The notes: generated by a model from the sequence alone, not told the origin. 64,000 bases of DNA from Geothermobacter sp964501815 (GCA_964501815.1 CAZCUR010000005.1:1-64000), one strand, 5' to 3'; positions 1 to 9,192 are shown, counted from the first letter of the stretch. Numbers and translations are program-made.

Positions 1-3000
1 TCAGCCCAGAACCACCAGCAAATCGCCCTGGTCGACCTGGTCCCCCTCGGCGACCAGCAGTTCCTTGACTTCGCCTGAGACCTTCGCCTTGACGTTGGTC
101 TCCATTTTCATCGCCTCGGTCGTCAGCAGGACATCCCCTTCCTTGACCGCATCACCGACCTTGACCAGCAACTTGAACACCTTGCCCGGCATGGGCGCAC
201 CGACCTGCATTTCGTCCGCAGGATCGGCCTTGGGACGGCTGGAGGTTTCGGACTCCACCGACAAATCCTGCACCTGGGCGGTGCGCGGCATGCCGTTGAG
301 CTCAAAGTAGATGTTGCGGGTGCCGTCCTCATGGACCCGGCCGATGGCGTTGAGCTTGATAATCAGGGTCTTGCCTTCCTCAATGTCGATGGTGACCTCG
401 TCTCCGATATCGAGACCGTAGAAGAAGACCGGAGTCGGCAACACCGAGGTATCCGAATACTTCTGCCGATGACGGTCAAATTCCTCGAACACGCCGGGAT
501 AGAGGACGGCGGACAGAACATCCCTCTCCGAGACCTCATGACCGAGCTTTTTCTCCAGCTCCTCCTTTTTGGCGGCGAAATCAACCGGATCGAGCAGTTC
601 ACCCGGCCGGCAGCTGAGCGGCTGCTCGTCCTTGAGGATAATCTTCTGCAGTTCCTTGGGAAAACCGCCGTAGGGCTGGCCGATCATTCCCTTGAAGAAG
701 TCGATCACACCCTGGGGGAAGGTCAATTCGTGGCCGCGTTCGAAGATATCTTCCGGCTCCAGGTTGTTCTGCACCATGAACATGGCCATGTCGCCGACAA
801 TCTTGGAGCTGGGTGTCACCTTGACGACATCACCGAACATGTCGTTGACCTTGCGGTACATCTGTTTGCACTCTTCCCAGCGGTCCCCCAGCCCCAGACC
901 TTCGACCTGTGGCTTGAAGTTGGAATACTGGCCTCCGGGAATCTCGTGCTCGTAGACCTGGGCGGTGCCACTGCGCAGCTCGGACTCAAACGGCGCGTAG
1001 TAGGTGCGCACCGTCTCCCAGTAGTTGGCCAAAAGCTGCAGCCCCTGGCGGTTGAGCATCGGATCCCAGATGGTTCCCTCAAGGGCCGCCAGCAGCGCGT
1101 TGAGGTTGGGCTGGGCGGTCAGTCCGGAAACCGAGGAAAGCGCTGCGTCGACGATATCCACTCCGGCCTGGGCGGCCATCAGCAGCATGGCGCCGCCGTT
1201 GCTCGAGGTATCGTGGGTATGCAGGTGCACCGGGATGCCGATTTCGTTCTTCAGGGCCTTGATGAGCTTCTCGGCGGCAAAGGGCTTGAGCAGACCCGCC
1301 ATATCCTTGATGGCCAGGATATGCGCGCCCATCTTCTCCAGTTCCTTCGCCATGTCGACGTAGTACTGAAGCGGATATTTGTCGCGTTTGGGATCAAGAA
1401 TGTCGCCTGTATAGCAAACCGCCGCCTCGCAAACCGCACCCGCGTTGCGCACCGCCTCCATGGCCACCTGCATCCCCTTGGTCCAGTTCAGGGAATCAAA
1501 AACCCGGAAGATATCGATGCCGCTTTCGGCCGCCCTGGCAACGAATTCGCGTACCACGTTGTCGGGATAGTTGGTGTAGCCGACGGCATTGGAACCGCGC
1601 AGCAGCATCTGGAAACAGATATTGGGGATTTTGGCCCGCAGCCGGTCGAGGCGCTCCCAGGGGTCCTCGGAGAGGAAGCGCATGGCGACGTCAAAGGTCG
1701 CGCCCCCCCACATTTCAAGGGAGAAAAGTCCGCCGCCAAGGTGCGCCGTCGCTTCGGCAATCCGCTCCAAATCGACCGTGCGGAACCGGGTGGCCATGAG
1801 CGACTGATGGGCATCGCGCATGGTGGTGTCGGTCAACAGCAGTTTTTTCTGTTTCTGGGCCCACTGCGCCAGCCCTTCGGGGCCTTTTTCCCTCAGGATG
1901 TCCCGGCTGCCGCGCGGCAGGGGGGTCCCGTAGGGGATTTCGGGTACGGTCGGTTCACGCAGGTCACGAAAATGCAGGCGCTTGTGCTCGGGAATACCCG
2001 GATAGCCATTGACGGTGACATGGCCGATGTAGCTGAGAATCTTGTTGGCACGGTCCTTTTTCACCGGCAGTTCGAAAACCTCCGGGTGGGTGTCGAGAAA
2101 GGAGGTGTCGTATGCGCCGGAGAGGAAATCGGGATGGTTGACGACGTTTTCGAGAAAGCCGATGTTGGTCTTGACGCCGCGGATGCGAAACTCCTTCAGG
2201 GCCCGGTCCATGGTACGCGCCGCCATCGGCAGATCACGCCCGAAGGTCGAAACCTTGACCAGCATCGAATCGTAGTGCGGCGTAATCTCGGCCCCGGCGT
2301 AGGCACTGCCGGCATCGAGACGGACCCCCAAACCTGCGGCGCTGCGGTAAACCTTGAGAGTGCCGAAATCGGGCGCGAAATTGTTGGCCGGATCTTCGGT
2401 AGTGATGCGGCACTGAATCGCCGCTCCACGCAGCTCGATATCCTTCTGGCTTTTGATGCCGATTTCCGGGTCGGAAAGCCTGTGCCCGGCCGCCACATGG
2501 ATCTGCGCCTGCACGAGGTTGCGCATGGTGACCAGCTCGGTAACCGTGTGTTCAACCTGGATGCGCGGGTTGACCTCGATGAAGTAAAAGTTGCCGTCCT
2601 TGTCCATCAGGAACTCGACGGTGCCGGCATTGACATAGCCGACCGCGTTGCCGATGGCGAGAGCATAGTCGCACACCTGCTGCCGCTGCTTTTTGGTCAG
2701 GGTGACGGCCGGCGCGACCTCGATAACCTTCTGGTGCCGGCGCTGAATGGAGCAGTCACGCTCGTACAGGTGCACCAGATTGCCGTGCTTGTCCCCGAGC
2801 AGCTGCACCTCGATGTGCTTGGGGTTTTCGATATACTTTTCCAGGAAGATGGCGGCATTGCCGAAAGACGCCTGCGCCTCGCTGGCCGCTGCGCGCATTC
2901 CTTCAATCAGCTCTTCCCGGTTGCGCACCACCCGCATGCCGCGCCCGCCGCCGCCGGCCGAGGCCTTGATGATGATGGGATAGCCTGACTGTTTGGCAAA

Positions 3001-3453
3001 CAGAAGGGCTTCTTCTTCGGTCTGAATCGGTTTTTCGGTCCCGGGAACAATCGGCACTCCGGCTTCGGTCGCTACCTGGCGGCCGGCAACCTTGTCGCCC
3101 AGGGCACGCATGATGCGGGCGTCGGGGCCGATAAAGGCGATGCCGGCGCGCTCGCAAGCTTCGGCGAAATCAGGATTTTCGGACAAAAATCCGTAGCCGG
3201 GGTGGATGGCGTCGACCTCCTTGCGCCGGGCCAGTTCCACAATCTCCTCGAAATCGAGGTAGGCATCGATCGGCCCCTTGCCCTTGCCGACCAGGTAGGC
3301 TTCGTCCGCCTTGTAGCGATGCAGGGAGAGCCGGTCCTGTTCCGAATAGATGGCGACGGTGCCGATTCCCAGTTCGGTGCAGGCCCGAAAGATGCGAATG
3401 GCGATTTCGCCCCGGTTGGCGGCCATGATACGACGAAATTTTTTAACAGCCAT
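1..3453 (-). CDS. pyc: Pyruvate carboxylase, single chain
   Basis: Cytoplasmic biotin enzyme that carboxylates pyruvate to oxaloacetate using ATP and bicarbonate, refilling the TCA cycle. The 1150-residue chain has the full single-chain order: biotin carboxylase/ATP-grasp (about residues 5-450, glycine loop GGGGRGM near 167-173), carboxyltransferase (from about 540, with TDTTMRDAHQS), and a C-terminal biotinyl domain with AMKM, biotinylated Lys near 1116. Length matches the family. The ATG at 3453 is chosen because GGAGGAGG lies just upstream; an in-frame extension to 3498 has no such site. The stop is the first codon of the window, so the gene is complete. It looks monocistronic, with a promoter and inverted repeats upstream. 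Confidence 0.97.
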   Translation of the reverse strand: MAVKKFRRIMAANRGEIAIRIFRACTELGIGTVAIYSEQDRLSLHRYKADEAYLVGKGKGPIDAYLDFEEIVELARRKEVDAIHPGYGFLSENPDFAEACERAGIAFIGPDARIMRALGDKVAGRQVATEAGVPIVPGTEKPIQTEEEALLFAKQSGYPIIIKASAGGGGRGMRVVRNREELIEGMRAAASEAQASFGNAAIFLEKYIENPKHIEVQLLGDKHGNLVHLYERDCSIQRRHQKVIEVAPAVTLTKKQRQQVCDYALAIGNAVGYVNAGTVEFLMDKDGNFYFIEVNPRIQVEHTVTELVTMRNLVQAQIHVAAGHRLSDPEIGIKSQKDIELRGAAIQCRITTEDPANNFAPDFGTLKVYRSAAGLGVRLDAGSAYAGAEITPHYDSMLVKVSTFGRDLPMAARTMDRALKEFRIRGVKTNIGFLENVVNHPDFLSGAYDTSFLDTHPEVFELPVKKDRANKILSYIGHVTVNGYPGIPEHKRLHFRDLREPTVPEIPYGTPLPRGSRDILREKGPEGLAQWAQKQKKLLLTDTTMRDAHQSLMATRFRTVDLERIAEATAHLGGGLFSLEMWGGATFDVAMRFLSEDPWERLDRLRAKIPNICFQMLLRGSNAVGYTNYPDNVVREFVARAAESGIDIFRVFDSLNWTKGMQVAMEAVRNAGAVCEAAVCYTGDILDPKRDKYPLQYYVDMAKELEKMGAHILAIKDMAGLLKPFAAEKLIKALKNEIGIPVHLHTHDTSSNGGAMLLMAAQAGVDIVDAALSSVSGLTAQPNLNALLAALEGTIWDPMLNRQGLQLLANYWETVRTYYAPFESELRSGTAQVYEHEIPGGQYSNFKPQVEGLGLGDRWEECKQMYRKVNDMFGDVVKVTPSSKIVGDMAMFMVQNNLEPEDIFERGHELTFPQGVIDFFKGMIGQPYGGFPKELQKIILKDEQPLSCRPGELLDPVDFAAKKEELEKKLGHEVSERDVLSAVLYPGVFEEFDRHRQKYSDTSVLPTPVFFYGLDIGDEVTIDIEEGKTLIIKLNAIGRVHEDGTRNIYFELNGMPRTAQVQDLSVESETSSRPKADPADEMQVGAPMPGKVFKLLVKVGDAVKEGDVLLTTEAMKMETNVKAKVSGEVKELLVAEGDQVDQGDLLVVLG

Positions 3454-3524
3454 GAAACCTCCTCCAAGTCCCCGTCGGGTCACTCCCCTGACCCGCAAAT
3501 AAAACGTTAGGTACTCTAAAAAAA

Positions 3525-3539
3525 TTTACTGTCAGTAAA
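3525..3539. promoter_or_regulatory. Perfect inverted repeat in the pyc leader
   Basis: TTTACTG-T-CAGTAAA is a perfect 7+1+7 palindrome about 72 bases upstream of the pyc start, between the likely promoter and the Shine-Dalgarno. Its size and AT-rich form fit a dimeric repressor operator, but the regulator is unknown. Confidence 0.45.
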
Positions 3540-3574
3540 GTTTACGTTTAATTTCAATAACTTACATCAGCAAA

Positions 3575-3605
3575 CAGGCTTGCACATATAAACAGAGCAA
3601 GCCTG
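3575..3605 (-). promoter_or_regulatory. Inverted repeat spanning the pyc -10 region
   Basis: CAGGCTTGC and GCAAGCCTG form a perfect 9-bp inverted repeat with a 13-base centre. The -10-like hexamer of the pyc promoter falls inside the centre, so one arm lies in the spacer and the other just downstream. That geometry suits an operator. No T-run follows, which argues against a terminator. Confidence 0.45.
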
Positions 3606-3614
3606 ATGAGTCAA
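3585..3614 (-). promoter_or_regulatory. Sigma-70-like promoter for pyc
   Basis: Reading leftwards, TTGACT (3614-3609), an 18-base spacer and TATATG (3590-3585) resemble -35 and -10 elements in an AT-rich stretch unlike the surrounding coding DNA. It lies about 130 bases before the pyc start. The prediction is from sequence only. Confidence 0.45.
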
Positions 3615-3694
3615 TATAAAAAAGCGTTTTAAATTCTAAGGCATTGAAATCCCAGAGCTTTTTCTTCCCCGTTGTCGCACTTATTCCCCAAAAT

Positions 3695-3743
3695 GGTAAA
3701 TGGATACCATATCGTATCATTTACCAAATCTGGTCTCAGACCA
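3695..3743. promoter_or_regulatory. Two palindromes directly downstream of the slipin gene
   Basis: Within 7-55 bases after the slipin stop are TGGTCT-C-AGACCA (3731-3743, perfect) and a longer repeat at 3695-3725 with GGTAAAT/ATTTACC and GATAC/GTATC arms around a 6-base loop, with one bulged G. They could form a tandem transcription stop for the nfeD-slipin operon or protein-binding sites; the downstream T-run (ATTTT) is weak. Confidence 0.4.
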
Positions 3744-3749
3744 AAAGAC

Positions 3750-4529
3750 TCACGCGTCCTTTGGGGACGTCTTGTTTTCCATCTCCAGAAACGGCCGCAC
3801 CAGGTCCAGAGGCAGTGGGAACAGGATGGTCGAATTCTTCTCCGTGGCGATTTCGGTCAGGGTCTGCAGGTAACGCAGCTGCAGGGCTCCGGCTTCACGG
3901 CTGATAATACCGGCGGCCTGGCTCAGTTTTTCCGAAGCCTGCAGCTCCCCTTCGGCATGAATAATCTTCGACCGCCGTTCGCGTTCGGCTTCGGCCTGAC
4001 GCGCCATGGCGCGCTGCATCTCGGCAGGCAGATCAATATGCTTGACCTCGACATTGCTTACCTTGACCCCCCAGCAGTCGGTCTGCCGGTCGAGGATTTT
4101 CTGCAGTTCGATATTGATCTTGTCCCTGTGGGTCAAAAGCTCGTCCAGCTCGGACTGCCCCAGCACACTGCGCAGGGTCGTCTGGGCCAGCTGGCTGGTG
4201 GCGTAAAGATAGTTCTCGACCTCGATCAGGGCCTTTTCCGGCTCGATGACCCGAAAGTAGATCACCGCGTTGACCTTGACCGAGACGTTGTCTTTGGTGA
4301 TGACATCCTGGGGCGGAACATCCATGGCCACCGTACGCAGGCTCACCTTCACCAGCTTGTCGACCACGGGAATGATAAAGCGCAGCCCCGGGCCCTTGAC
4401 GCCGACAAAGCGGCCAAGCCGGAACACGACCCCACGTTCGTACTCAAACAGGATACGGATGGCACTGCCGATGACAACAACGGCGATCGCCACCAGGATG
4501 GCCCACAGCAGCAGGTTCAGGGGAATCAT
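3750..4529 (-). CDS. SPFH/band-7 membrane protein (slipin, stomatin-like)
   Basis: Membrane scaffold protein of the stomatin/prohibitin superfamily, expected to oligomerise in the inner membrane. The 259 residues begin with one hydrophobic anchor (about 5-25), followed by FEYERGVVFRLGRF and the band-7 core with VPPQDVITKDNVSVKV, then a charged helical region (ARQAEAERERRSKII). This matches slipin-type proteins of about 250-260 residues. The ATG at 4529 overlaps the nfeD stop by 4 bp and is preceded by GAGAGGAG. Pairing with nfeD is a common operon in bacteria and archaea, where the NfeD protease is thought to act on or with the slipin. Confidence 0.93.
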   Translation of the reverse strand: MIPLNLLLWAILVAIAVVVIGSAIRILFEYERGVVFRLGRFVGVKGPGLRFIIPVVDKLVKVSLRTVAMDVPPQDVITKDNVSVKVNAVIYFRVIEPEKALIEVENYLYATSQLAQTTLRSVLGQSELDELLTHRDKINIELQKILDRQTDCWGVKVSNVEVKHIDLPAEMQRAMARQAEAERERRSKIIHAEGELQASEKLSQAAGIISREAGALQLRYLQTLTEIATEKNSTILFPLPLDLVRPFLEMENKTSPKDA

Positions 4530-5860
4530 GATCTCTCCTCTTTCTCTTCGTGTTTCCGGACCGGTCGTACCCTGAGCCTGAGTCCGGGCAGTATCTGGAC
4601 GACTTCCACCGGGCTGCCGTCTTCGACGGGCTCGTCCGCTTCGGCATCCCAGTATTCACCATGAATGAACACCCGGCCACCGGCGCCCAGGTTGCCGCGC
4701 ACCACCCCTTTTTGGCCGACCATTCCCTCACAGCCGGAAACAACCCGCCCTTTTTGCGCACGCAGTACGCTGCGCACCACCAAAAGGATGAGACCGGACA
4801 ACAGAGCGACGGTTGTTCCAACCACGACCGGGTCGATCCGCACGGCTGGATCGGCACTGTCGATCAGCATCAGCGAACCGAGCCCCAGACAGACGATACC
4901 GCCCACCGACAGCATGCCGTAGCTGGCCACCTTGATTTCGAGCAGGAAGAGCACCAGCCCCAGCAAAAGCAGCAGGACTCCGACGCCGCTGACCGGCAAA
5001 GTCTGCAGGCCGAAAAAGGCGAGCAAAAGGGCAATACTGCCGATGGCGCCGGGCAGAATAACACCGGGCTGGCTGATTTCGAAAAAGATACCGAGAAATC
5101 CGAGCATCAGCAGCAGGTAGGCGACATTGGGGTTGCTCAGGACATTGAGGATTTTCTCCCGGGTGTTCATGTCGACGCGAACCACCTGCAGCCCGCGGCC
5201 GTGAAAAACCCGTTCTTCCCCATTGCGCCGGTAGACACGCCCGTCCAGTCTTTCCAGGGCGCGGCGCCAGTCGTTCTCCACCAGGTCGGCAATACCGATT
5301 TCATGGGCTCTGGATGCAGGGGTCGACAGGCTCTCCCGCACGATCTTTTCGGCCCATTCCCGGTCGCGTCCACGCTGTTCGGCAATACTGCGCGCGTAGG
5401 CGACGGCATCGTTAACCACCTTGGTTGTCATAACATCGCTCTGCCTGCCCTCTGGCGCGGGCCCCGGCCCGATGGCAACCGGATGGGCCGCCCCGATGTT
5501 GGTCCCCGGAGCCATGACCACGAAATCGGCCGCCAGCGCAATCAGGGCGCCGGCACTGGCGGCCCGGGCGCCCGATGGATGGACGTGGACAATGATGGGT
5601 GACTGGGAGGCAAGTTCGGCCTGGATAATCCCCCGCATGGAGCTGTCCAGCCCGCCCGGGGTGTCGAGCAGAATCAGCAGCGCCTGGGACTGCTCATTGG
5701 CCTTAAGGATCTGGCGCACGATGAAGGCTTCGGCCACCGGGTTGATGGCCCCCTGCCACCGAAGGACCCGAATCCCCGAGGCCATGTCCGCGGCACCGGC
5801 CTGGGCCCCAATCACCACGGGGAGCACCAGCAAAATGCAAACCCGGCAAAGCTGTCTCAT
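4526..5860 (-). CDS. nfeD: NfeD-family membrane-bound serine protease
   Basis: Full-length NfeD protein (444 residues): signal peptide (about 1-23), a ClpP-like serine protease domain (about 30-220) with the ARAASAGA segment expected to carry the catalytic Ser, a cluster of four to five hydrophobic segments (about 240-380), and a C-terminal OB-fold-like NfeD domain. It probably works at the inner membrane with the slipin translated from the overlapping downstream gene. The ATG at 5860 has no Shine-Dalgarno, but a TTGACA/TAAGCT pair sits immediately upstream, suggesting a leaderless transcript. Substrate is unknown. Confidence 0.92.
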   Translation of the reverse strand: MRQLCRVCILLVLPVVIGAQAGAADMASGIRVLRWQGAINPVAEAFIVRQILKANEQSQALLILLDTPGGLDSSMRGIIQAELASQSPIIVHVHPSGARAASAGALIALAADFVVMAPGTNIGAAHPVAIGPGPAPEGRQSDVMTTKVVNDAVAYARSIAEQRGRDREWAEKIVRESLSTPASRAHEIGIADLVENDWRRALERLDGRVYRRNGEERVFHGRGLQVVRVDMNTREKILNVLSNPNVAYLLLMLGFLGIFFEISQPGVILPGAIGSIALLLAFFGLQTLPVSGVGVLLLLLGLVLFLLEIKVASYGMLSVGGIVCLGLGSLMLIDSADPAVRIDPVVVGTTVALLSGLILLVVRSVLRAQKGRVVSGCEGMVGQKGVVRGNLGAGGRVFIHGEYWDAEADEPVEDGSPVEVVQILPGLRLRVRPVRKHEEKEERS

Positions 5861-5866
5861 GGTTTT

Positions 5867-5894
5867 AGCTTATCAGCCCCCGTTACCCTGTCAA
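5867..5894 (-). promoter_or_regulatory. Candidate leaderless promoter of nfeD
   Basis: Reading leftwards, TTGACA (5894-5889), a 16-base spacer and TAAGCT (5872-5867) are followed by AAAACC and the nfeD ATG at 5860. Transcription would start at or within a base of the start codon. The -35 is a perfect match; the -10 is weak (3 of 6). Confidence 0.45.
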
Positions 5895-5947
5895 ATTCAT
5901 ACTATTTCAATGACTTGCGTCTTGCAGCAAAGAGTGCTAACGTGCCA

Positions 5948-5967
5948 GGCGTCAACGATATGACGCC
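5948..5967. promoter_or_regulatory. Inverted repeat upstream of the NtrC-type regulator
   Basis: GGCGTCA-ACGATA-TGACGCC is a perfect 7-bp inverted repeat ending 29 bases before the regulator start. It could be an autoregulatory operator or an mRNA hairpin. It lies in the 136-bp divergent region shared with nfeD. Confidence 0.4.
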
Positions 5968-5996
5968 TTCTGCAGTCCAGGGCCCGGAGGGAAAGA

Positions 5997-7385
5997 ATGA
6001 AGGAGCTGACGGACATCCTGCTGGTCGACGATGAGCCGAACAACCGTGACGCCTTGTCCCTGCTTCTGACCGGAGCCGGCTACCACGTGGACGCGGTGGG
6101 GACCGGAGAGGAGGCCATCCGGCAGCTGAACCAGACCCCCTATGCCATCGTCGTGACCGACCTGTTTCTGCCCGGTGTCAGCGGCATCGACATTCTCAAA
6201 CAGGTCAAGTCCGACGCGCCCTACACCAATGTCATCCTGATTACCGGCAACGCCTCAGCCGAAACGGCTGTCGAGGCCATGAAGGAAGGCGCCTTTGACT
6301 ACATCACCAAACCGGTCGATTTTGAAAAACTGAAAATTCTCGTGGCCAAGGCGATGGAAAAAAGCCGCCTGGTCGCCGAAAACCTCTATCTGCGCCAGCA
6401 GTTGCGCGGCCGCTACAGCTTTGACAACATTATCGGCCACAGTCCGGCGATGCAGAAGGTCTTCTCGCGGCTGGAGAAAATCGTCCACACCGACTCCACG
6501 ATTCTCATCCTGGGAGAGTCGGGGACCGGCAAGGAGCTGGTGGCGCGAGCCATCCACTACAATGGCAACCGGCGCAACAAACCTTTCATCGACATCCATT
6601 GCGGCGCCATCCCGGCGGAGCTTCTGGAAAGCGAACTGTTCGGCCATGTGCGCGGGGCCTTTACCGGGGCGGTGGCCGACAAGCCGGGCAAATTCGAGCT
6701 GGCCAACGGCGGCACGATTTTTCTGGATGAAATCGGCACCATGCCGATGCACCTGCAGATGAAGCTGCTGCGGGTCCTGCAGGAACAGGAAATCGAACGG
6801 GTCGGTGGCAACCGCAAGATCAAGCTCGATGTCCGGGTGATATCGGCGACCAATGCCGACCTGGAACAGGATGTGCGGGAGGGGCGGTTTCGCGAGGATC
6901 TGTACTACCGGCTCAACGTCATTCCCATCGAACTGCCGCCCCTCAGGGAGCGGCGCGAGGATATACCGTTGCTGGTGCGGCATTTTCTGCAGAAAACCTG
7001 CACGGTCATGGGGCGGGAACTGATGTCGGTCACCTCCGAAGCCATGAAAGCCCTGGAAAGCTACGACTGGCCCGGCAACGTCAGGGAAATGGAGAATGTT
7101 ATCGAACGCACCGTGGCCCTGACCGAAGGGACCAGCATCGGGTTGGCCGACCTGCCCGCCGCCATTTCCAAACAGGCGCTGCCCGACGAACCGGGAAGCC
7201 AGACGCTGGTCAAACTGACCGACGAGGGCATCGACATGCCCGGGCTGATCGCCGATATCGAACGCCGCCTGATTCGGGAGGCCATGGAGCTGGCCGGCGG
7301 AGTCAAGGCCCGTGCGGCCGCCCTGCTCGGGCTGAACCGCACCACCCTGGTCGAAAAGATCAAGCGTCTTGACCTGGACCTGTAA
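5997..7385 (+). CDS. NtrC-family sigma-54-dependent response regulator
   Basis: Cytoplasmic two-component regulator that activates sigma-54 RNA polymerase when phosphorylated. In 462 residues it has a receiver (about 6-118; phosphoacceptor Asp55, Lys105), an AAA+ domain (about 145-375) with Walker A GESGTGKE at 173-180, the sigma-54 contact loop GAFTGA at 220-225 and Walker B IFLDEIG at 241-247, then a Fis-type helix-turn-helix (about 415-460, ending LNRTTLVEKIKRL). All key residues are intact. GGAGGGAA precedes the ATG. No partner kinase is adjacent, and the target promoters cannot be told from here. Confidence 0.95.
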   Translation: MKELTDILLVDDEPNNRDALSLLLTGAGYHVDAVGTGEEAIRQLNQTPYAIVVTDLFLPGVSGIDILKQVKSDAPYTNVILITGNASAETAVEAMKEGAFDYITKPVDFEKLKILVAKAMEKSRLVAENLYLRQQLRGRYSFDNIIGHSPAMQKVFSRLEKIVHTDSTILILGESGTGKELVARAIHYNGNRRNKPFIDIHCGAIPAELLESELFGHVRGAFTGAVADKPGKFELANGGTIFLDEIGTMPMHLQMKLLRVLQEQEIERVGGNRKIKLDVRVISATNADLEQDVREGRFREDLYYRLNVIPIELPPLRERREDIPLLVRHFLQKTCTVMGRELMSVTSEAMKALESYDWPGNVREMENVIERTVALTEGTSIGLADLPAAISKQALPDEPGSQTLVKLTDEGIDMPGLIADIERRLIREAMELAGGVKARAAALLGLNRTTLVEKIKRLDLDL

Positions 7386-7390
7386 CGGCT

Positions 7391-8290
7391 TCAGGGCAGA
7401 TTGTTCTTTTCAGCCTGCAACAACTTCACGAAGGCCTCGGCAAGAGGGGACAACTGACGCCCCTTGCGGCGGACCAGATACAGCCCGCGCCGGTTATCCA
7501 TCCCCCGTACCTTCAGAACAGTCACCCCGTCCCCGTCAACCCCCTCGACGGCCAGGGAAGAGATGAAAGCGACACCGCAGCCTGCCCGGACAGCCTGGCG
7601 CACGGCTTCGGTGCTGCCCAGCTCGGCCACCACATCCAGTTTTTCCGGGTCAACGCCCATCTGAACCAGGGACCGGTCAACCTGGGCCCGGGTTCCGGAG
7701 CCGGGCTCACGTCTGATGAAAGCACAGCTCGTCAGCTCGGACGCTTCAACCGCATCACGACCGCTGAAAGGGTGGCTGTCGGGAACAACAAGCACCAGCC
7801 GGTCTTCGGCCACCTGTTCGAATGCAAGCCGGCTGTCACGCAGGCGGCCACCGACCAGGCCGAAGGCATCGTCGCCAGCCACCACGCGCTGGCAGACCTG
7901 TTCACTGTCACCAACCCTGACTGTCATTTTGGCCGCCGGGCAGGACTGATGGAACAGGGCCACAAGGCGGGGCAAAAGATAGGTGGCCGGAATGGTGCTG
8001 GCCCCGATTGACAAGGGTCCGCCCAACTCGCCCCGAAACGCCGCCATGGCCTGGAGACTTTCTTCGCGCAGCCGGACCATCTTGCGCGCGTAGGGGTAAA
8101 GGCACTGCCCGGCAGGAGTCGGCACCACCTGGCGTCCGAGCCGGTCCAGCAATTTTTCCCCGAGTGATTCCTCCAGCAGGCGAATATGTTCACTGACCGA
8201 AGGCTGGCTCAGCCCTGCCTCGGCGGCAGCCCGGGTGAAGCTTTTCAGCTCCACCACCTTGCAAAACAGGTCCAGGCGCTTGATATCCAT
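7391..8290 (-). CDS. LysR-family transcriptional regulator
   Basis: DNA-binding regulator of the LysR family, 299 residues from the chosen ATG (MDIKRLDLFCKVVE). The N-terminal winged helix (1-60) has the standard SFTRAAAEAGLSQPSVSEHI pattern; the rest is a periplasmic-binding-protein-like effector domain (about 88-295). The overall form resembles CysB/CbbR-like members, but the ligand cannot be named. An in-frame ATG at 8308 would add six residues. The gene converges on the sigma-54 regulator with a 5-bp gap. No divergent target gene is obvious: the next gene upstream (UDG) runs in the same direction. Confidence 0.92.
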   Translation of the reverse strand: MDIKRLDLFCKVVELKSFTRAAAEAGLSQPSVSEHIRLLEESLGEKLLDRLGRQVVPTPAGQCLYPYARKMVRLREESLQAMAAFRGELGGPLSIGASTIPATYLLPRLVALFHQSCPAAKMTVRVGDSEQVCQRVVAGDDAFGLVGGRLRDSRLAFEQVAEDRLVLVVPDSHPFSGRDAVEASELTSCAFIRREPGSGTRAQVDRSLVQMGVDPEKLDVVAELGSTEAVRQAVRAGCGVAFISSLAVEGVDGDGVTVLKVRGMDNRRGLYLVRRKGRQLSPLAEAFVKLLQAEKNNLP

Positions 8291-8320
8291 ATCAATTTTA
8301 CCTTTCATCCATGATGCGTG

Positions 8321-9025
8321 TCAGGCCAAGCGGCGTAACACCATTTTCATATCTTCCCAGACATCCCTCTTCTTTTCCGGATTGCGCAGCAGATAGGCCG
8401 GATGCCAGGTCGGCATCACCGGAATGCCCTGATAGCTGTGCCATTGGCCGCGCAACCGCCCCATGGGTGAGGAGTCCCGCAGCAGGGTCTGGCTGGCATA
8501 ACGTCCGAGAGTGACAATGATTTCGGGCTCGATAACCTTGAGCTGCCGCAGCAGAAAAGGCTCACAGGCAGCGATTTCATCATCTTCGGGGTCCCGATTG
8601 TTGGGGGGGCGGCACTTGACCACATTGCAAATGTAAACCTGGGAGCGGTCCAGGCCCATGGCTGCCAGGATCCGGTCCAGCAGCTGACCGGCTTCACCGA
8701 CAAAGGGTTCCCCTTTGCGGTCCTCCTCGCGCCCCGGCCCCTCGCCGACAAACACCAGACGGGCCTTCGGATGCCCCACGCCAAACACAATTTGCGTCCG
8801 CCCTTGCGCCAGTTTGCAACGCTGACAGTCGCCAAGGTCCTGACGGATCGATTCCAGAGTCTCCGCAAAGGCCGGGCACCAGGCCCCGTCGGCCTCCTCC
8901 CCGGCAGGAAGACTTCCCGGTTCCGGCAGAGGAAGATGCTCGATGCCGAGATTGGCATAATCGGTCAGCAGACCACGGGCCTGTGCGAGCAGATCGGCAA
9001 ATTCGCGATGGAGCTTGTCCGGCAT
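8321..9025 (-). CDS. Family 4/5 uracil-DNA glycosylase (4Fe-4S)
   Basis: Base-excision repair enzyme removing uracil from DNA. The 234 residues carry four cluster Cys (67, 70, 138, 154, in CQRCKL, VVKCRPPNNR and ACEPFL), the active-site segment GEGPGREEDRKGEPFVG (94-110), and the C-terminal TWHPAYLLR motif (206-214), all as in the iron-sulphur UDG family. The ATG at 9025 is chosen (TGGAG about 10 bases upstream); upstream in-frame sequence to 9310 is Pro/Arg-rich and not conserved-looking. About 35 N-terminal residues before the Cys pair are a variable linker. A general housekeeping gene. Confidence 0.95.
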   Translation of the reverse strand: MPDKLHREFADLLAQARGLLTDYANLGIEHLPLPEPGSLPAGEEADGAWCPAFAETLESIRQDLGDCQRCKLAQGRTQIVFGVGHPKARLVFVGEGPGREEDRKGEPFVGEAGQLLDRILAAMGLDRSQVYICNVVKCRPPNNRDPEDDEIAACEPFLLRQLKVIEPEIIVTLGRYASQTLLRDSSPMGRLRGQWHSYQGIPVMPTWHPAYLLRNPEKKRDVWEDMKMVLRRLA

Positions 9026-9192
9026 GAGCGCTTTACTCCAGAGGTGTCCTTGACTATTCTTGAAAAACACGGGCGCGGCGTTGCCGGCCCGAAGGACCTG
9101 TCCGGCGACGGCGGCCGACGTCCGGGCACGTGTGACCTGATCTGACCGACAACGCGGTGCCGGCATCAACAACCGGCCCGGATGGCCCGCGC

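Noticed and set aside
331..2988. 885-codon open frame on the plus strand
   Set aside because: It is antisense to pyruvate carboxylase, has no domain, and reflects GC-rich codon bias in the opposite strand.
5932..5940. GAGTGCTAA, half of a CIRCE heat-shock operator, near nfeD
   Set aside because: The expected TTAGCACTC arm nine bases upstream is absent, so this is only a half-site.
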